From assembly GCA_026399025.1 (NCBI GenBank), contig JAPLRU010000049.1:166900-230899 (forward strand): 64,000 nt of DNA. The letters run 5' to 3'. This document shows positions 47,438 through 55,466 of the stretch, piece after piece. Origin of the DNA: Methylobacter sp. GTDB lineage: Bacteria; Pseudomonadota; Gammaproteobacteria; Methylococcales; Methylomonadaceae. A model generated the notes under the pieces. It was not told the origin of the DNA. It was given only the letters and a program-made list of their open reading frames with translations, and made no database searches. Positions within the stretch are counted from its first letter, which is position 1. Every line of letters begins with the position of its first letter. Both the position numbers and the translations under genes were made by a program.

Positions 47438-47693
47438 CGTGAGCGACGGTATCCATTAATTCGTGTTCCTTTCCGTCTCTTAACATTCTAACCATATCTT
47501 CTGAGGAATAAGGTGCTTTTACGGGCTTAATGGCTCTTATCAGCGTCATGAGTTCTTTTTGTTGTTGCGCCTCTTTTTCCTGTAAAAATTTAGATTTAAT
47601 GGCTTCTTGTGCAAACTGTTTTATATCTTGTTGTTTTAATATGTTTTGAATATCAAAAACAAGCTCATCAGGTAATTCAATGGCTAACTGCAT
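47427..47693 (-). CDS. antitoxin of the PIN-domain pair (module 3)
   Basis: An 88-residue protein: a short ribbon-helix-helix-like N-terminus (MQLAIELPDELVFDIQNILK), a central helix (FAQEAIKSKFLQEKEAQQQK) and a tail (MVRMLRDGKEHE). Start at 47693 with a normal RHH opening; the frame is open to 47729. Pairs with the PIN toxin by overlap. The family name is not certain. Confidence 0.75.
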   Translation of the reverse strand: MQLAIELPDELVFDIQNILKQQDIKQFAQEAIKSKFLQEKEAQQQKELMTLIRAIKPVKAPYSSEDMVRMLRDGKEHELMDTVAHDEK

Positions 47694-47759
47694 TTTATAC
47701 GCTCCTATTTCAGGGTAATTTGGCGACATCTGCGAAAACTTCCGCTATTTTTTGCTTAC

Positions 47760-48116
47760 TTATTCCTCAGCAATCCACCCCGCCAATGGATTGACCATTT
47801 CCAAACCCTCTACCCAGTCAAAATCTTTTTCATTCGCGGTTGCCAACGGTAATTGATGCTCGAGACAGGCAGCGGCAATCAGGGCATCGCCTAAGGACAT
47901 CTTCCGCTGTTGGCGTAACGCAATGGCCGGCGCCGCGAGTTGTTCCAATGCTTCGGCAAGTCGTTTACGCTGTTGTTCCTTAGTGTCTTTGGTCAGGGTG
48001 GGCGTCAGGCTCTGCGTTTTTTGCTCCAGATAAAGAGCATAATTGAGCAGTTCCGCTTGTAACGCTAACGGTAAAACGGCTGCATGATGTTGAACTTGCT
48101 GCAAAATAGCATTCAT
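47760..48116 (-). pseudogene. antitoxin-toxin fusion left by deletion (module 2)
   Basis: A 118-residue open frame. Its N-terminal third (MNAILQQVQHHAAVLPLALQ, LLNYALYLEQKTQS) resembles a DUF2281-type antitoxin, while the C-terminal part (MSLGDALIAAACLEHQLPLA, TANEKDFDWVEGLEMVNPL) is the second half of a VapC PIN domain. The first half of the PIN fold, with the first Asp and the Glu, is missing, so RNase activity is unlikely. Best explained by a deletion joining a vapB to the end of its vapC. It may still be translated. Confidence 0.72.
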
Positions 48117-48178
48117 GTTGGGGTCTCCTGTTTAAAGTCGGAATATGGGAAAGGCGTTAGCACAGTTGCCTGCGTGTT

Positions 48179-48419
48179 TCATTGCCAACGCTCCTTGAGA
48201 TCATCCAAGCTATAAAGCACTGGCTCATCTTCCATGCCGCGCAAGGCTTGCGTCATTGCTATCTCAGCAAACTCGGCATTTGTCCATTCATCATAAATAC
48301 GAAGCTGATGCGCCGCCCCTTGGCTACGCGATGCAAGAAAATCAACAAAGTCGAACACTTCGGCTTGTTTTTCTATTGGCAATAGCCTGAATTTTTTCAA
48401 TCAATTTGGCAGGGTTCAT
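48179..48419 (-). pseudogene. frameshifted antitoxin gene (module 2)
   Basis: From the ATG at 48419 the frame reads MNPAKLIEKIQA; the continuing antitoxin sequence, LPIEKQAEVFDFVDFLASRS to DEPVLYSLDDLKERW, is in another frame reachable only from a TTG at 48400. Joined, the two give a typical DUF2281/antitoxin N-terminus (MNPAKLIEKIQALPIEKQAE), so one frameshift near 48385-48390 is likely. It could be translated from the TTG, lacking about 8 residues. Confidence 0.7.
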
Positions 48420-48477
48420 ATCGAAATTACTCCGGCAGAATAGTTTAACTTCAATAAATTATGACAAATTTTCACTC

Positions 48478-48516
48478 CCTCGCCTCCCGAAACTCAGGAA
48501 ACCGCAACACCGGCAC
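48478..48516 (-). pseudogene. orphan hsdS 5' end
   Basis: Minus-strand codons for GYVPVLRFPEFREARE and a stop match VPVLRFPEFRDAVEW at the intact HsdS start; 20 bases (cccgaaactcaggaaaccgc) are identical to 46964-46983. The copy lies between the pemK-like gene and module 2, so modules 2 and 3 were inserted at a former hsdS start and the intact hsdS now begins after them. Confidence 0.85.
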
Positions 48517-48560
48517 ATATCCTTTTTTTATTCACTTACGCATCACATTCCTTGAAATGG

Positions 48561-49046
48561 CTAGTTATCTTGTAACTATTCAGCGAATTGCTGAGAATTC
48601 GCCCCCCTCTCCTGATGGAGAGGGTCGGGGTGAGGAGAAATTTAATAAGCAAGTGCTTTTTGACTCCCCTCACCCTGCCCTCTCCCGCTGGAGAGGGATG
48701 TTGTGCTTCGCGCTGAATAGTTACGTTATCTTTCTGACAATTCAAATGCGCACAGACGCCTTTTTGAATGCGGGCAAAAGCCTCTTGAGTCAGCACGCCC
48801 ACCCGTTGCTCAATCAGTCACCAACTTATCCGGGCGAACAAAACTTATTTTAGGCAATAAACCGAGACTAAAATCATCTTGTTCCAAAACCAAAGCGCCT
48901 TCATAACCCGATTGCGAGGTGATTTGCACCGCCAAAAAATCCCCCTGTGCATTGGCGGCTTTAAGAATAAGCACCGGGCGTTTTTTACGCGCTGAAAGAT
49001 CAGTAAACGGAAATGGCAACACCACCCCATCAGACGGCCGGCACAT
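48561..49046 (-). pseudogene. PemK/MazF-like toxin gene with frameshift and MITE insertion (module 1)
   Basis: From an ATG at 49046: MCRPSDGVVLPFPFTDLSAR, KKRPVLILKAANAQG, SFVRPDKLVTD, then a stop at 48810. The normal continuation, LIEQRVGVLTQEAFARIQKG and VCAHLNCQKDN, follows at once in the +1 frame, so one frameshift separates the two parts. The restored gene would end GAT AAC TAG, but a 153-bp MITE lies between AAC and TAG. MazF/PemK toxins are mRNA interferases; the truncated 78-residue product lacks the last third. The start overlaps the antitoxin stop. Confidence 0.83.
48572..48724. mobile_element. 153-bp MITE with 8-bp target duplication
   Basis: Terminal inverted repeats of 14 bp: gtaactattcagcg (48572-48585) and cgctgaatagttac (48711-48724). 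The flanks carry the direct repeat gttatctt (48564-48571 and 48725-48732), the signature of transposition. Inside are two further inverted blocks rich in ccctctcc / ggagaggg and ctcacccc / ggggtgag. No coding capacity, so a transposase elsewhere must move it. The insertion point lies immediately before the stop codon of the pemK-like gene. Confidence 0.9.
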
Positions 49047-49443
49047 TGTTCCATACCTCATCTTCCGCGTTATCCCAATCGTTCAAGGATTCAGCTTGGG
49101 CAAGCATTAAATTCTGCCATTCCCGCGCTTCTTCGCGTTGCCGCAAAAACAAGGCAAAATTTAATATTTCTTGAGCATTAGAATTGGCTAGTAATCCAAT
49201 TAATGACTGCGTGATGGGGGAAAGCGTTTTTCCATTGCGCAATTCATTCAGTAAAATTTCAGAATCCGCTCCAACATCCGGCATGGATGATAATAAAGCC
49301 TTCCACTCATTATCTGCGTTTGAGTTTTTCTTAACTGGCTCATCAACTAATAATATAACCCGCAAAGGAACACCATCGGGCGCGGTATCTGGAATACGGA
49401 TAAAATGGTCATGCGCTGTTGCTTCAAATTCAATCGCTTGCAT
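49030..49443 (-). CDS. fused antitoxin-like protein (module 1)
   Basis: A 137-residue protein that looks like two antitoxins joined. Residues 1-65 (MQAIEFEATAHDHFIRIPDT, LRVILLVDEP, SSMPDVGADSE) match the AbrB-type N-terminus of VapB-like proteins, which normally end about there. Residues 85-137 (LANSNAQEILNFALFLRQRE, EAREWQNLMLAQAESLNDWD, EDEVWNNVP) match the C-terminal part of antitoxins that pair with PemK-like toxins. Its stop overlaps the pemK-like gene. The fusion may come from a deletion between two adjacent modules. Confidence 0.7.
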   Translation of the reverse strand: MQAIEFEATAHDHFIRIPDTAPDGVPLRVILLVDEPVKKNSNADNEWKALLSSMPDVGADSEILLNELRNGKTLSPITQSLIGLLANSNAQEILNFALFLRQREEAREWQNLMLAQAESLNDWDNAEDEVWNNVPAV

Positions 49444-49503
49444 AATGACTCCAACTCGTCTTGTATCAGTTTATCTCAGCACTGCTGAGCGTTTTTCAGC
49501 CGC

Positions 49504-52494
49504 TTATTCATACGCAGCCAACCCCGAAATTTCTCGCTCTTGCGCTAACTTTTTCAACATCGGCACTAAATCCGCCATCAGCGCCTCTTCTGCCTGCTTG
49601 CGGGCTTTCCAGCCCAATGCCTGCGGCGCGAATAAATCACTCAATTGTTCGCCGTCAAAAATCATTCGATTCATGACCGCATCGACAAAGGTTTGCAGGT
49701 CTTGCGTCGGCAGGCTGTGCTTTTGCGCAATATCCGCCAAATCCTGCGCCGATTTAGCGGCTTTAAAGGCTTGATAGCCGTCGCGTATGGCGCTCTCGTT
49801 TAAGGCCTCGCCCGCTTTCAGGCTGTTGATGTAGGCGATAATAGCGTCGCGCTCACCCATCAAATTCGCGCTGGAGCTGATAAGGTCAATCAATTGTGAC
49901 CGGGTCATCTTCTGCTTACCGGCGGCTTGGGTCGATTTAGCGATTAAGCTCATGATGTAATCGTAATCGATCACCGCCGACGCAAACAGCACGAACTCAA
50001 AATCCAATTGTTGCACGGTGTCGCCGCCTTTGTTTTGCCGCTCTTTCAAGCGTTGCGCGGTGTCCAGATACATGCCCTTAAATGCGCGTAAAGTGTCCTC
50101 CGGCAGAAGCCGGGCGACTTGGGTTTGCTGATCTTCGTCAAGGTCGGTGTATTGATCGAGCTGGGTTTTCAGCCGTTGCACTTCCTTAAAGTGGTTGATG
50201 AATTCAGCGCGGGCATTATCGCCTTTCAGATTCGCCACTTGTTCCGGCGCACAATCCAGCCCTTGCGATTTCATAAAGGTTTCGAGTTTGCTGACGGCGG
50301 TTTTGAGCTTATCGACCACGACCGGCGCGGGGTCTACCAGCCAGATTTCCTTGGCAAGGTTTGCGTCTTTGCCGGAAAACAGCTTAATCGCTTCATCGAC
50401 CGCCTGTTCCTGATAGCGAAAATCCAAAATATTGCCCCAGGGTTTGCTGTCGTTCAGTATCCGGTTGGTGCGCGAAAAGGCCTGAATCAATCCGTGATAT
50501 TTGAGGTTTTTATCGACATACAGGGTGTTGAGGTATTTGGAATCAAAACCGGTGAGCAACATATCCACCACAATCACAATGTCGATTTTGTTCTTGCGCG
50601 GGTAATCCTGATTGGAATACTTGTGGTCTTTAATGCGCTGCTGCACATCCTGATAGTAAAGGTCGAATTCGTTAATGCTGTGGTTGGTGCTGTATTGGCG
50701 GTTATAGTCGGTAATAATCGCCATCAGCGCGGCTTTTTTCTGTTCCGGCCGGTCTTGGTTGTCGGCTTTTTCCGTGGGCAAATCGTCCTGTATTTGCTGC
50801 ACATCTTTATTGCCTTCCGCCGGTGGCGAAAACACGCAGGCAATATTCAAGGGCTGAAAACTGTCGTCTTCGGCCTGCATTTGCGCCTGAATGCTTTTGA
50901 ATTTTTCAAAGTATTCAATGGCGTTGTTAATGGAAGCCGTCGCCAAAACCGCGTTGAAGCGGCGCGAGTTGGTTGCGGCATCATGTTTTTGAAAAATCGC
51001 TTTTATCACCGCTTCGGGCGGCGGCGTTTCGCCTTTTTTGGGTTTTTTCTTAGTTTTATCGTCTTTACCAAAATAATCAATGTGAAAGCCCAGCACGTTT
51101 TTGTCATCAATCGCGTTGGTGATGGTGTAGGCGTGCAATTCCTTCTCGAAAATATCTTGGGTGGTTTTGAATGAGCCGACTGTCCCTTCAATTTGTTGAT
51201 AGCCGGCATTGGCCTCAAAAATCGGCGTGCCGGTAAAACCGAACAGTTGCGCTTTAGGAAAGAAGGCTTTAATGGCTTTGTGGTTTTCGCCAAATTGCGA
51301 GCGATGGCATTCATCGAAAATAAAGACGATGCGTTTATCGCGCAAAGGGTCTAGCCGTTCTTTATAGGTCGGTTTGCCTTTTGCTTTGTGGTTTTGGTTG
51401 CGTTTGCTGTTTTCGTCGAGCGCAAGCCCCAACTTTTGAATGGTGGTGACGATCACTTTGTCGGCGTAGTCTTCCGATAACATCCGCCGCACCAGGGTTT
51501 CGGTATTGGTGTTTTCTTCAACGCAGCCTTCCTGAAAACGGTTAAATTCCTCGCGGGTTTGGCGGTCCAGGTCTTTGCGGTCTACTACAAACAGGCATTT
51601 TTCAATATCCGGGTTGTCTTTGAGCAGCGTGGAGGCTTTAAACGAGGTGAGCGTTTTGCCGCTGCCGGTGGTGTGCCAGATGTAACCGTTGCCCCGGTTT
51701 TGGTGGATGCAATCGACAATCGCCTTGACCGCATAGATTTGGTAGGGGCGCATAATCATCAGCTTTTGCTCGCCGGCCACTAATACCATGTAGCGGCTAA
51801 TCATTTGGCCTAAGGTACATTTAGCCAGAAAAGTGTCGGCAAAATCGTGCAGGTGGGCAATTTTGTGGTTGTCTTCATTTGCCAGTTGGTAAATAGGCAA
51901 AAAGCGCTCTTCGGCGTTAAAACTGAAGTGCCGGCTGTGGTTGTTGGCAAAGTACCAGGTATTGCTTTCATTGCTGACAATGAACAACTGCATAAAACAC
52001 AGCAGCGTGTGGTTGTAACCGTTGCCGGGGTCGTTTTTATATTCGACGATTTGCTCCATTGCACGGCGCGGGCTGACTTGGAGGGTTTTCAGTTCGATTT
52101 GCACCACGGGAACGCCGTTGATAAGCAGAATCACGTCGTAACGGTGGTGACTGTTATCGGTGTTGATGCGTAGTTGGTTGATAACTTCAAAGTCGTTTTT
52201 GCACCAGTCTTTGATGTTGACCAAGGTGTAATTCAGTGGTGTGCCGTCTTCACGTTGAAAGTAATTACGTTCGCGCAGGGTAAGGGCGGCGGTAAACACG
52301 TCAGAGGTGGCAATTTCGTCACGCAGGCGGGCAAATTCCGAGTCGGTTAAATGGACACGATTCAACGCTTGGAATTTTTCGCGGAAATTTTGCTCCAGCG
52401 CTTCGCGGTCACGAATATCTGGACGATAGGTGTATTTAAGATCGCTGAGCTTGGCAATTAAGTTTTGTTCGATCCGGGTTTCTTTTATGGTCAT
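49504..52494 (-). CDS. hsdR: type I restriction-modification restriction subunit
   Basis: A 996-residue HsdR, the ATP-driven translocase and nuclease. The N-terminal nuclease domain has PD-(D/E)XK residues D120 in YDVILLINGVPVV and E134-L-K136; helicase motif I HTTGSGKT (274-281), motif II DECH in FIFDECHRSQFG, motif III in LFGFTGTPI, motif VI-type GLIQAFSRTNRI near 660; C-terminal helical region to 996. First gene of the minus-strand hsd operon. 60 bp separate it from the module 1 antitoxin gene. Length is normal. Confidence 0.96.
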   Translation of the reverse strand: MTIKETRIEQNLIAKLSDLKYTYRPDIRDREALEQNFREKFQALNRVHLTDSEFARLRDEIATSDVFTAALTLRERNYFQREDGTPLNYTLVNIKDWCKNDFEVINQLRINTDNSHHRYDVILLINGVPVVQIELKTLQVSPRRAMEQIVEYKNDPGNGYNHTLLCFMQLFIVSNESNTWYFANNHSRHFSFNAEERFLPIYQLANEDNHKIAHLHDFADTFLAKCTLGQMISRYMVLVAGEQKLMIMRPYQIYAVKAIVDCIHQNRGNGYIWHTTGSGKTLTSFKASTLLKDNPDIEKCLFVVDRKDLDRQTREEFNRFQEGCVEENTNTETLVRRMLSEDYADKVIVTTIQKLGLALDENSKRNQNHKAKGKPTYKERLDPLRDKRIVFIFDECHRSQFGENHKAIKAFFPKAQLFGFTGTPIFEANAGYQQIEGTVGSFKTTQDIFEKELHAYTITNAIDDKNVLGFHIDYFGKDDKTKKKPKKGETPPPEAVIKAIFQKHDAATNSRRFNAVLATASINNAIEYFEKFKSIQAQMQAEDDSFQPLNIACVFSPPAEGNKDVQQIQDDLPTEKADNQDRPEQKKAALMAIITDYNRQYSTNHSINEFDLYYQDVQQRIKDHKYSNQDYPRKNKIDIVIVVDMLLTGFDSKYLNTLYVDKNLKYHGLIQAFSRTNRILNDSKPWGNILDFRYQEQAVDEAIKLFSGKDANLAKEIWLVDPAPVVVDKLKTAVSKLETFMKSQGLDCAPEQVANLKGDNARAEFINHFKEVQRLKTQLDQYTDLDEDQQTQVARLLPEDTLRAFKGMYLDTAQRLKERQNKGGDTVQQLDFEFVLFASAVIDYDYIMSLIAKSTQAAGKQKMTRSQLIDLISSSANLMGERDAIIAYINSLKAGEALNESAIRDGYQAFKAAKSAQDLADIAQKHSLPTQDLQTFVDAVMNRMIFDGEQLSDLFAPQALGWKARKQAEEALMADLVPMLKKLAQEREISGLAAYE

Positions 52495-52734
52495 TTATAA
52501 CGTTCAAAAATGTTCTATGAGTGATTCTAGCGGTTTTTACAAACAATATGTACTCTCTCAAGCGCAGAGAAGCGCAGAACGAAATTCAATGAGCAAAAGC
52601 AAGCTGGGAGTTTCTGTGCATCCGCCCTCCCCTTCCGCCGGCGCAAATTTTTCGAGAAAGTCTTCAAACACTTCCTGCTCCAGCATATCTTTATGCCGAC
52701 ATCGAAATTTAGTAATTGTTATGCTGTTTGCCTG
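52495..52734. other. short gap upstream of hsdR
   Basis: No gene recognised. Since hsdR is read leftwards from 52494, this stretch should hold the promoter of the whole hsd operon, but no convincing -35/-10 pair stands out. Confidence 0.3.
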
Positions 52735-53362
52735 AATGGTAACACGACCGCGGCTTTTTTCAGGCTATCCAGGTAATCAGCCTAGGATTGCATCATGCGT
52801 CGCCTTTCGTCCAGGTATTGCGCCCGGTTATAAGCCGCTCGAACGCATCATCATCCCAAAGCATTTGCCGGATTTCACCCGCTCTTTGAAATAGTAACGG
52901 CGATAATTTGAAAGCCGATTACACAACAAATTGGCTGATCACCCAACAACGGAAATGCTAAGCGTTCAATCCGGCTTGTTTTCTTTTGATGCGTGGTCGC
53001 GCTTGTCAGGTGAGCGATTGAATCCAGCCATTTGCGGGTAACATCGGCGAAACTATCCAAAATTGGCAAGCCTTGGTTTATTCGATCTTCAGTTCGTTTA
53101 ACCGACTTAACTTGTTTTCTGAGTTGGCTGGGATCGATATTATTTGCGATTTGCGCGCGGGCTTCTTCGGCTTTGCGTCTCGCATTTTCTAAGCCGGCCT
53201 CTGGATAGGCTCCAAAAGCGATTTTCTTACGCTTCCCTTCAAACCGATAGACGAACCGCCCGCACCGACAAAAAGAAACAGGCCGCCGCCATTGATAGTG
53301 CAATCCTTTTCTTTAGCTTTCGCTGCCCGGTAAAACGTGTCTTTGTTCAGATTAACGGCCAT
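52735..53362 (-). pseudogene. broken tyrosine integrase (P4/DUF4102 type), tRNA-proximal
   Basis: Starts at an ATG at 53362 with MAVNLNKDTFYRAAKAKEKD and TINGGGLFLFVGAGG; a frameshift near 53250-53300 leads to FVYRFEGKRKKIAFGAYPEA, then NARRKAEEARAQIANN and VTRKWLDSIAHLTSATTHQK. After a deletion the C-terminal piece VRAAYNRAQYLDERRRMMQS, an in-frame stop where Trp is expected, and ADYLDSLKKAAVVLPFRQ follow (52735-52835). No catalytic Arg/Tyr region survives. Its 5' end lies about 165 bp from the 3' end of tRNA-Leu, the classic place for an island integrase. Confidence 0.87.
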
Positions 53363-53461
53363 CTGCCGCCCCTCATTTGTTACCTTTTTTGTACGCATAA
53401 TAGGCAAGGTAACACTTTTTATCGGATGACCCGGTGTTTCAGTGGATTTCTCCGGACAATA

Positions 53462-53496
53462 AAAAACCCGCGAAGCCTTGCGGCTTGCGGGTTTTT
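53462..53496 (-). terminator. intrinsic terminator after tRNA-Leu
   Basis: aaaaacccgc ... gcgggttttt with inner pairing of gaagcc/ggctt forms a strong GC stem with a T-tract on both strands. It lies 32 bp beyond the 3' end of the minus-strand tRNA and can also stop transcription from the other side. Confidence 0.88.
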
Positions 53497-53527
53497 ATAG
53501 TTCTTTGCACGGCTCTGAACCAATGTT

Positions 53528-53614
53528 TGGTACCGAGGGCCGGAATCGAACCGGCACGATGTCACCATCACCGGATTTTGAATCCGGCGCGTCTACCAGT
53601 TCCGCCACCCCGGC
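53528..53614 (-). tRNA. tRNA-Leu (anticodon CAA)
   Basis: An 87-nt class II tRNA read on the minus strand, with encoded CCA. Acceptor GCCGGGG pairs with CCTCGGT (two G-U pairs), discriminator A. D-arm GGCGGAACTGGTAGACGC; anticodon stem CCGGA/TCCGG with loop TTCAAAA, giving CAA (leucine, UUG codons). Long variable arm GTGATGGTGACATC; T-arm with GGTTCGATTCC. The 3' end faces the broken integrase at 53362, so it is the probable integration target of the island. Confidence 0.96.
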
Positions 53615-53625
53615 AAAGAACGTGC

Positions 53626-53653
53626 ATTATAGGCAACGTTTATCAAAAAAGCT
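53626..53653 (-). promoter_or_regulatory. likely promoter of tRNA-Leu
   Basis: On the minus strand a perfect -10 box TATAAT (53626-53631) precedes the tRNA 5' end by 11 bp, allowing a start about 5 nt before the mature end. The -35 region (AGCTTT-like, 18 bp upstream) is weak. Confidence 0.45.
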
Positions 53654-53715
53654 AGTTTTTTTTAAGATATATTTATAGATGCCATGTTGATTAAGCAACA
53701 TTCATTCAGGCATCC

Positions 53716-53757
53716 GGAGTGCAGGCTTTGCCTGCTTGCAGGCGAAGCCTGCACTCC
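53716..53757. repeat. 19-bp-stem hairpin downstream of radA
   Basis: ggagtgcaggctttgcctg, loop cttg, caggcgaagcctgcactcc: one mismatch in 19 pairs. It lies about 115 bp after the radA stop and lacks a T-tract, so it is more like a palindromic repeat than a terminator. Confidence 0.8.
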
Positions 53758-53871
53758 ACCGTGCCTCGGATTGAATTTTGAGCTGTCATGTTGTTCAATC
53801 AATTCAGTGCTCCATAAAAGCTTCGGCTCTCTAGCTAAAACACGCTTCGATTTAAGAGCTTAGCGCTCAGT

Positions 53872-55242
53872 TTACATCTCGGAAAAAACAGCCAAAGCCT
53901 CGGAAAGCGTGGCAACACCCTGTATGTCCAAGCCTTCAATCGATTTTTTAGGCACATTCGCCTTCGGAATAATGGCCTTTTTGAAGCCGTGCTTGGCTGC
54001 ATCGCTGAGCCGTGCATGACCGTTAGCGACCGGTCTGATTTCCCCGCTCAAGCCGATTTCGCCGAAAAAGAACACATCGTGCGGAATCACTTTATCCCTT
54101 AAACTGGACACCACACCTATCACAATAGCAAGGTCGGAACTGGTTTCGGTGACCTTAATACCGCCGACCACGTTGGCGTAAATCTCATCATTCGCGGTAA
54201 AAATACCGCCGTGCCGAGACAACACAGCAAGCAGCATAGCCAAACGATTATGATCGAAGCCTACCGCCAGCCGTCTGGGATTGCCGTATTGGCATTCGGT
54301 AACCAGCGCCTGGATTTCGACCAGCAGCGGCCGCGTCCCTTCCCAGAGCACCGTCACTACGCTACCTGAAGACGGCTTGTCCGGCCGGTTTAAAAACATC
54401 GCCGAAGGATTTTTAACTTCTTTCAGCCCGCTACTGTCCATCGCGAAAAAACCCAGCTCGCCGACGCTGCCGAAACGGTTTTTATCCGCCCTTAACACCC
54501 TGAACCGGGCGTCATCGGTCGATCCCAGCATCACTTGGGTGTCGACAATGTGGCTCAAGGTCATCGGCCCCGCCAGCGATTGATCCTTGGTTACATGACC
54601 GACCATGAAAATGGAGACATCATGCTTTTTGGCGTACTGAGTCAGATAACTGGCCGATTCCCGGACCTGGGAAACCGAGCCCGGCGCCGATTCCGCCTCT
54701 TGGGTATGCATGACCTGAATCGAGTCGATCACCAGAATTTGCGGTTTGACTTGATCCAAAACATCGCAGATCCGTTGCACCGAGGTTTCGGCCAGCATCA
54801 TGATTTTATCCGCAGGCAATTTGAGCCGATGCGCCCGTTCGGCAATCTGTTGCAGCGACTCCTCGCCGGACACATACAGCACACTGACGCCGCGCGCCGC
54901 AATATTGGCAATCGCCTGCAACAACAACGTACTCTTGCCCGCTCCCGGCGCGCCGCCGATCAGCACCACACTGCCGCACACTATGCCGCCGCCCAAAACG
55001 CGGTCGAATTCGGAAATACCGCTATAAATGCGCTCCGCCTGGGAAAGATTCACATCCGATAATAATTTGACCTCGGAGCGGCTGCCGGCATAACCGACCG
55101 CACTTTTATTGCGCTCTGCCCCGCCCAACCTGACTTCCTTGATGGTGTTCCACTCGCCGCAACTGGTGCATTGGCCACCCCAACGGGGAAAATCGGCGCC
55201 GCACTGTTCGCAGACAAATGCCGTTTTGCTTTTCTTACTCAT
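53872..55242 (-). CDS. radA: DNA repair protein RadA
   Basis: A 456-residue RecA-like branch-migration helicase. N-terminal zinc finger CEQCGADFPRWGGQCTSCGE, Walker A GGAPGAGKSTLLLQ, Walker B ILVIDSIQVMH, the RadA-specific KNRFG motif, and a Lon-protease-like C-terminal domain with EIGLSGEIRPV. Start at 55242, where the zinc finger begins; the frame is open to 55281. Stands alone on the minus strand. Confidence 0.95.
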   Translation of the reverse strand: MSKKSKTAFVCEQCGADFPRWGGQCTSCGEWNTIKEVRLGGAERNKSAVGYAGSRSEVKLLSDVNLSQAERIYSGISEFDRVLGGGIVCGSVVLIGGAPGAGKSTLLLQAIANIAARGVSVLYVSGEESLQQIAERAHRLKLPADKIMMLAETSVQRICDVLDQVKPQILVIDSIQVMHTQEAESAPGSVSQVRESASYLTQYAKKHDVSIFMVGHVTKDQSLAGPMTLSHIVDTQVMLGSTDDARFRVLRADKNRFGSVGELGFFAMDSSGLKEVKNPSAMFLNRPDKPSSGSVVTVLWEGTRPLLVEIQALVTECQYGNPRRLAVGFDHNRLAMLLAVLSRHGGIFTANDEIYANVVGGIKVTETSSDLAIVIGVVSSLRDKVIPHDVFFFGEIGLSGEIRPVANGHARLSDAAKHGFKKAIIPKANVPKKSIEGLDIQGVATLSEALAVFSEM

Positions 55243-55305
55243 GTTAATTATAAAATTCGGTTCTATTAACTCTGTTATCAAAAAAGATTTTATTGTTGTA
55301 AGTGT

Positions 55306-55460
55306 TCATCCCCCCTCTTTAGTAAAAGAGGGGTTAGGGGAGATTTATTTAAACAAATCCCCCTCAATCCCACTTTTACAAAGGGGGAGGTGATCGCCTA
55401 CCATTTATTCACCACGAAGACACGAAGTTTATTTCTTCGTGCCCTTCGTGTCTTCATGGA
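55306..55460. repeat. two repeats in tandem: dispersed repeat copy B and a CACGAAG palindrome
   Basis: 55306-55402 (cccctctttagtaaaagagg, ggttaggggagattt, aaatccccctc, cttttacaaaggg.gaggtgatcgc) is related to 16822-16886. 55405-55460 is a CACGAAG palindrome (caccacgaagacacgaag / cttcgtgcccttcgtgtcttc), like 22816-22877. No coding content. Confidence 0.78.
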
Positions 55461-55466
55461 GATCTT

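Noticed and set aside
48461..48853. 130-codon plus-strand frame across the MITE
   Set aside because: It crosses the MITE, the orphan hsdS start and the pemK-like gene in antisense; it is a by-product of the insertion.
50119..51174. 351-codon plus-strand frame
   Set aside because: Complete antisense overlap with hsdR; hydrophobic composition mirrors hsdR codons.
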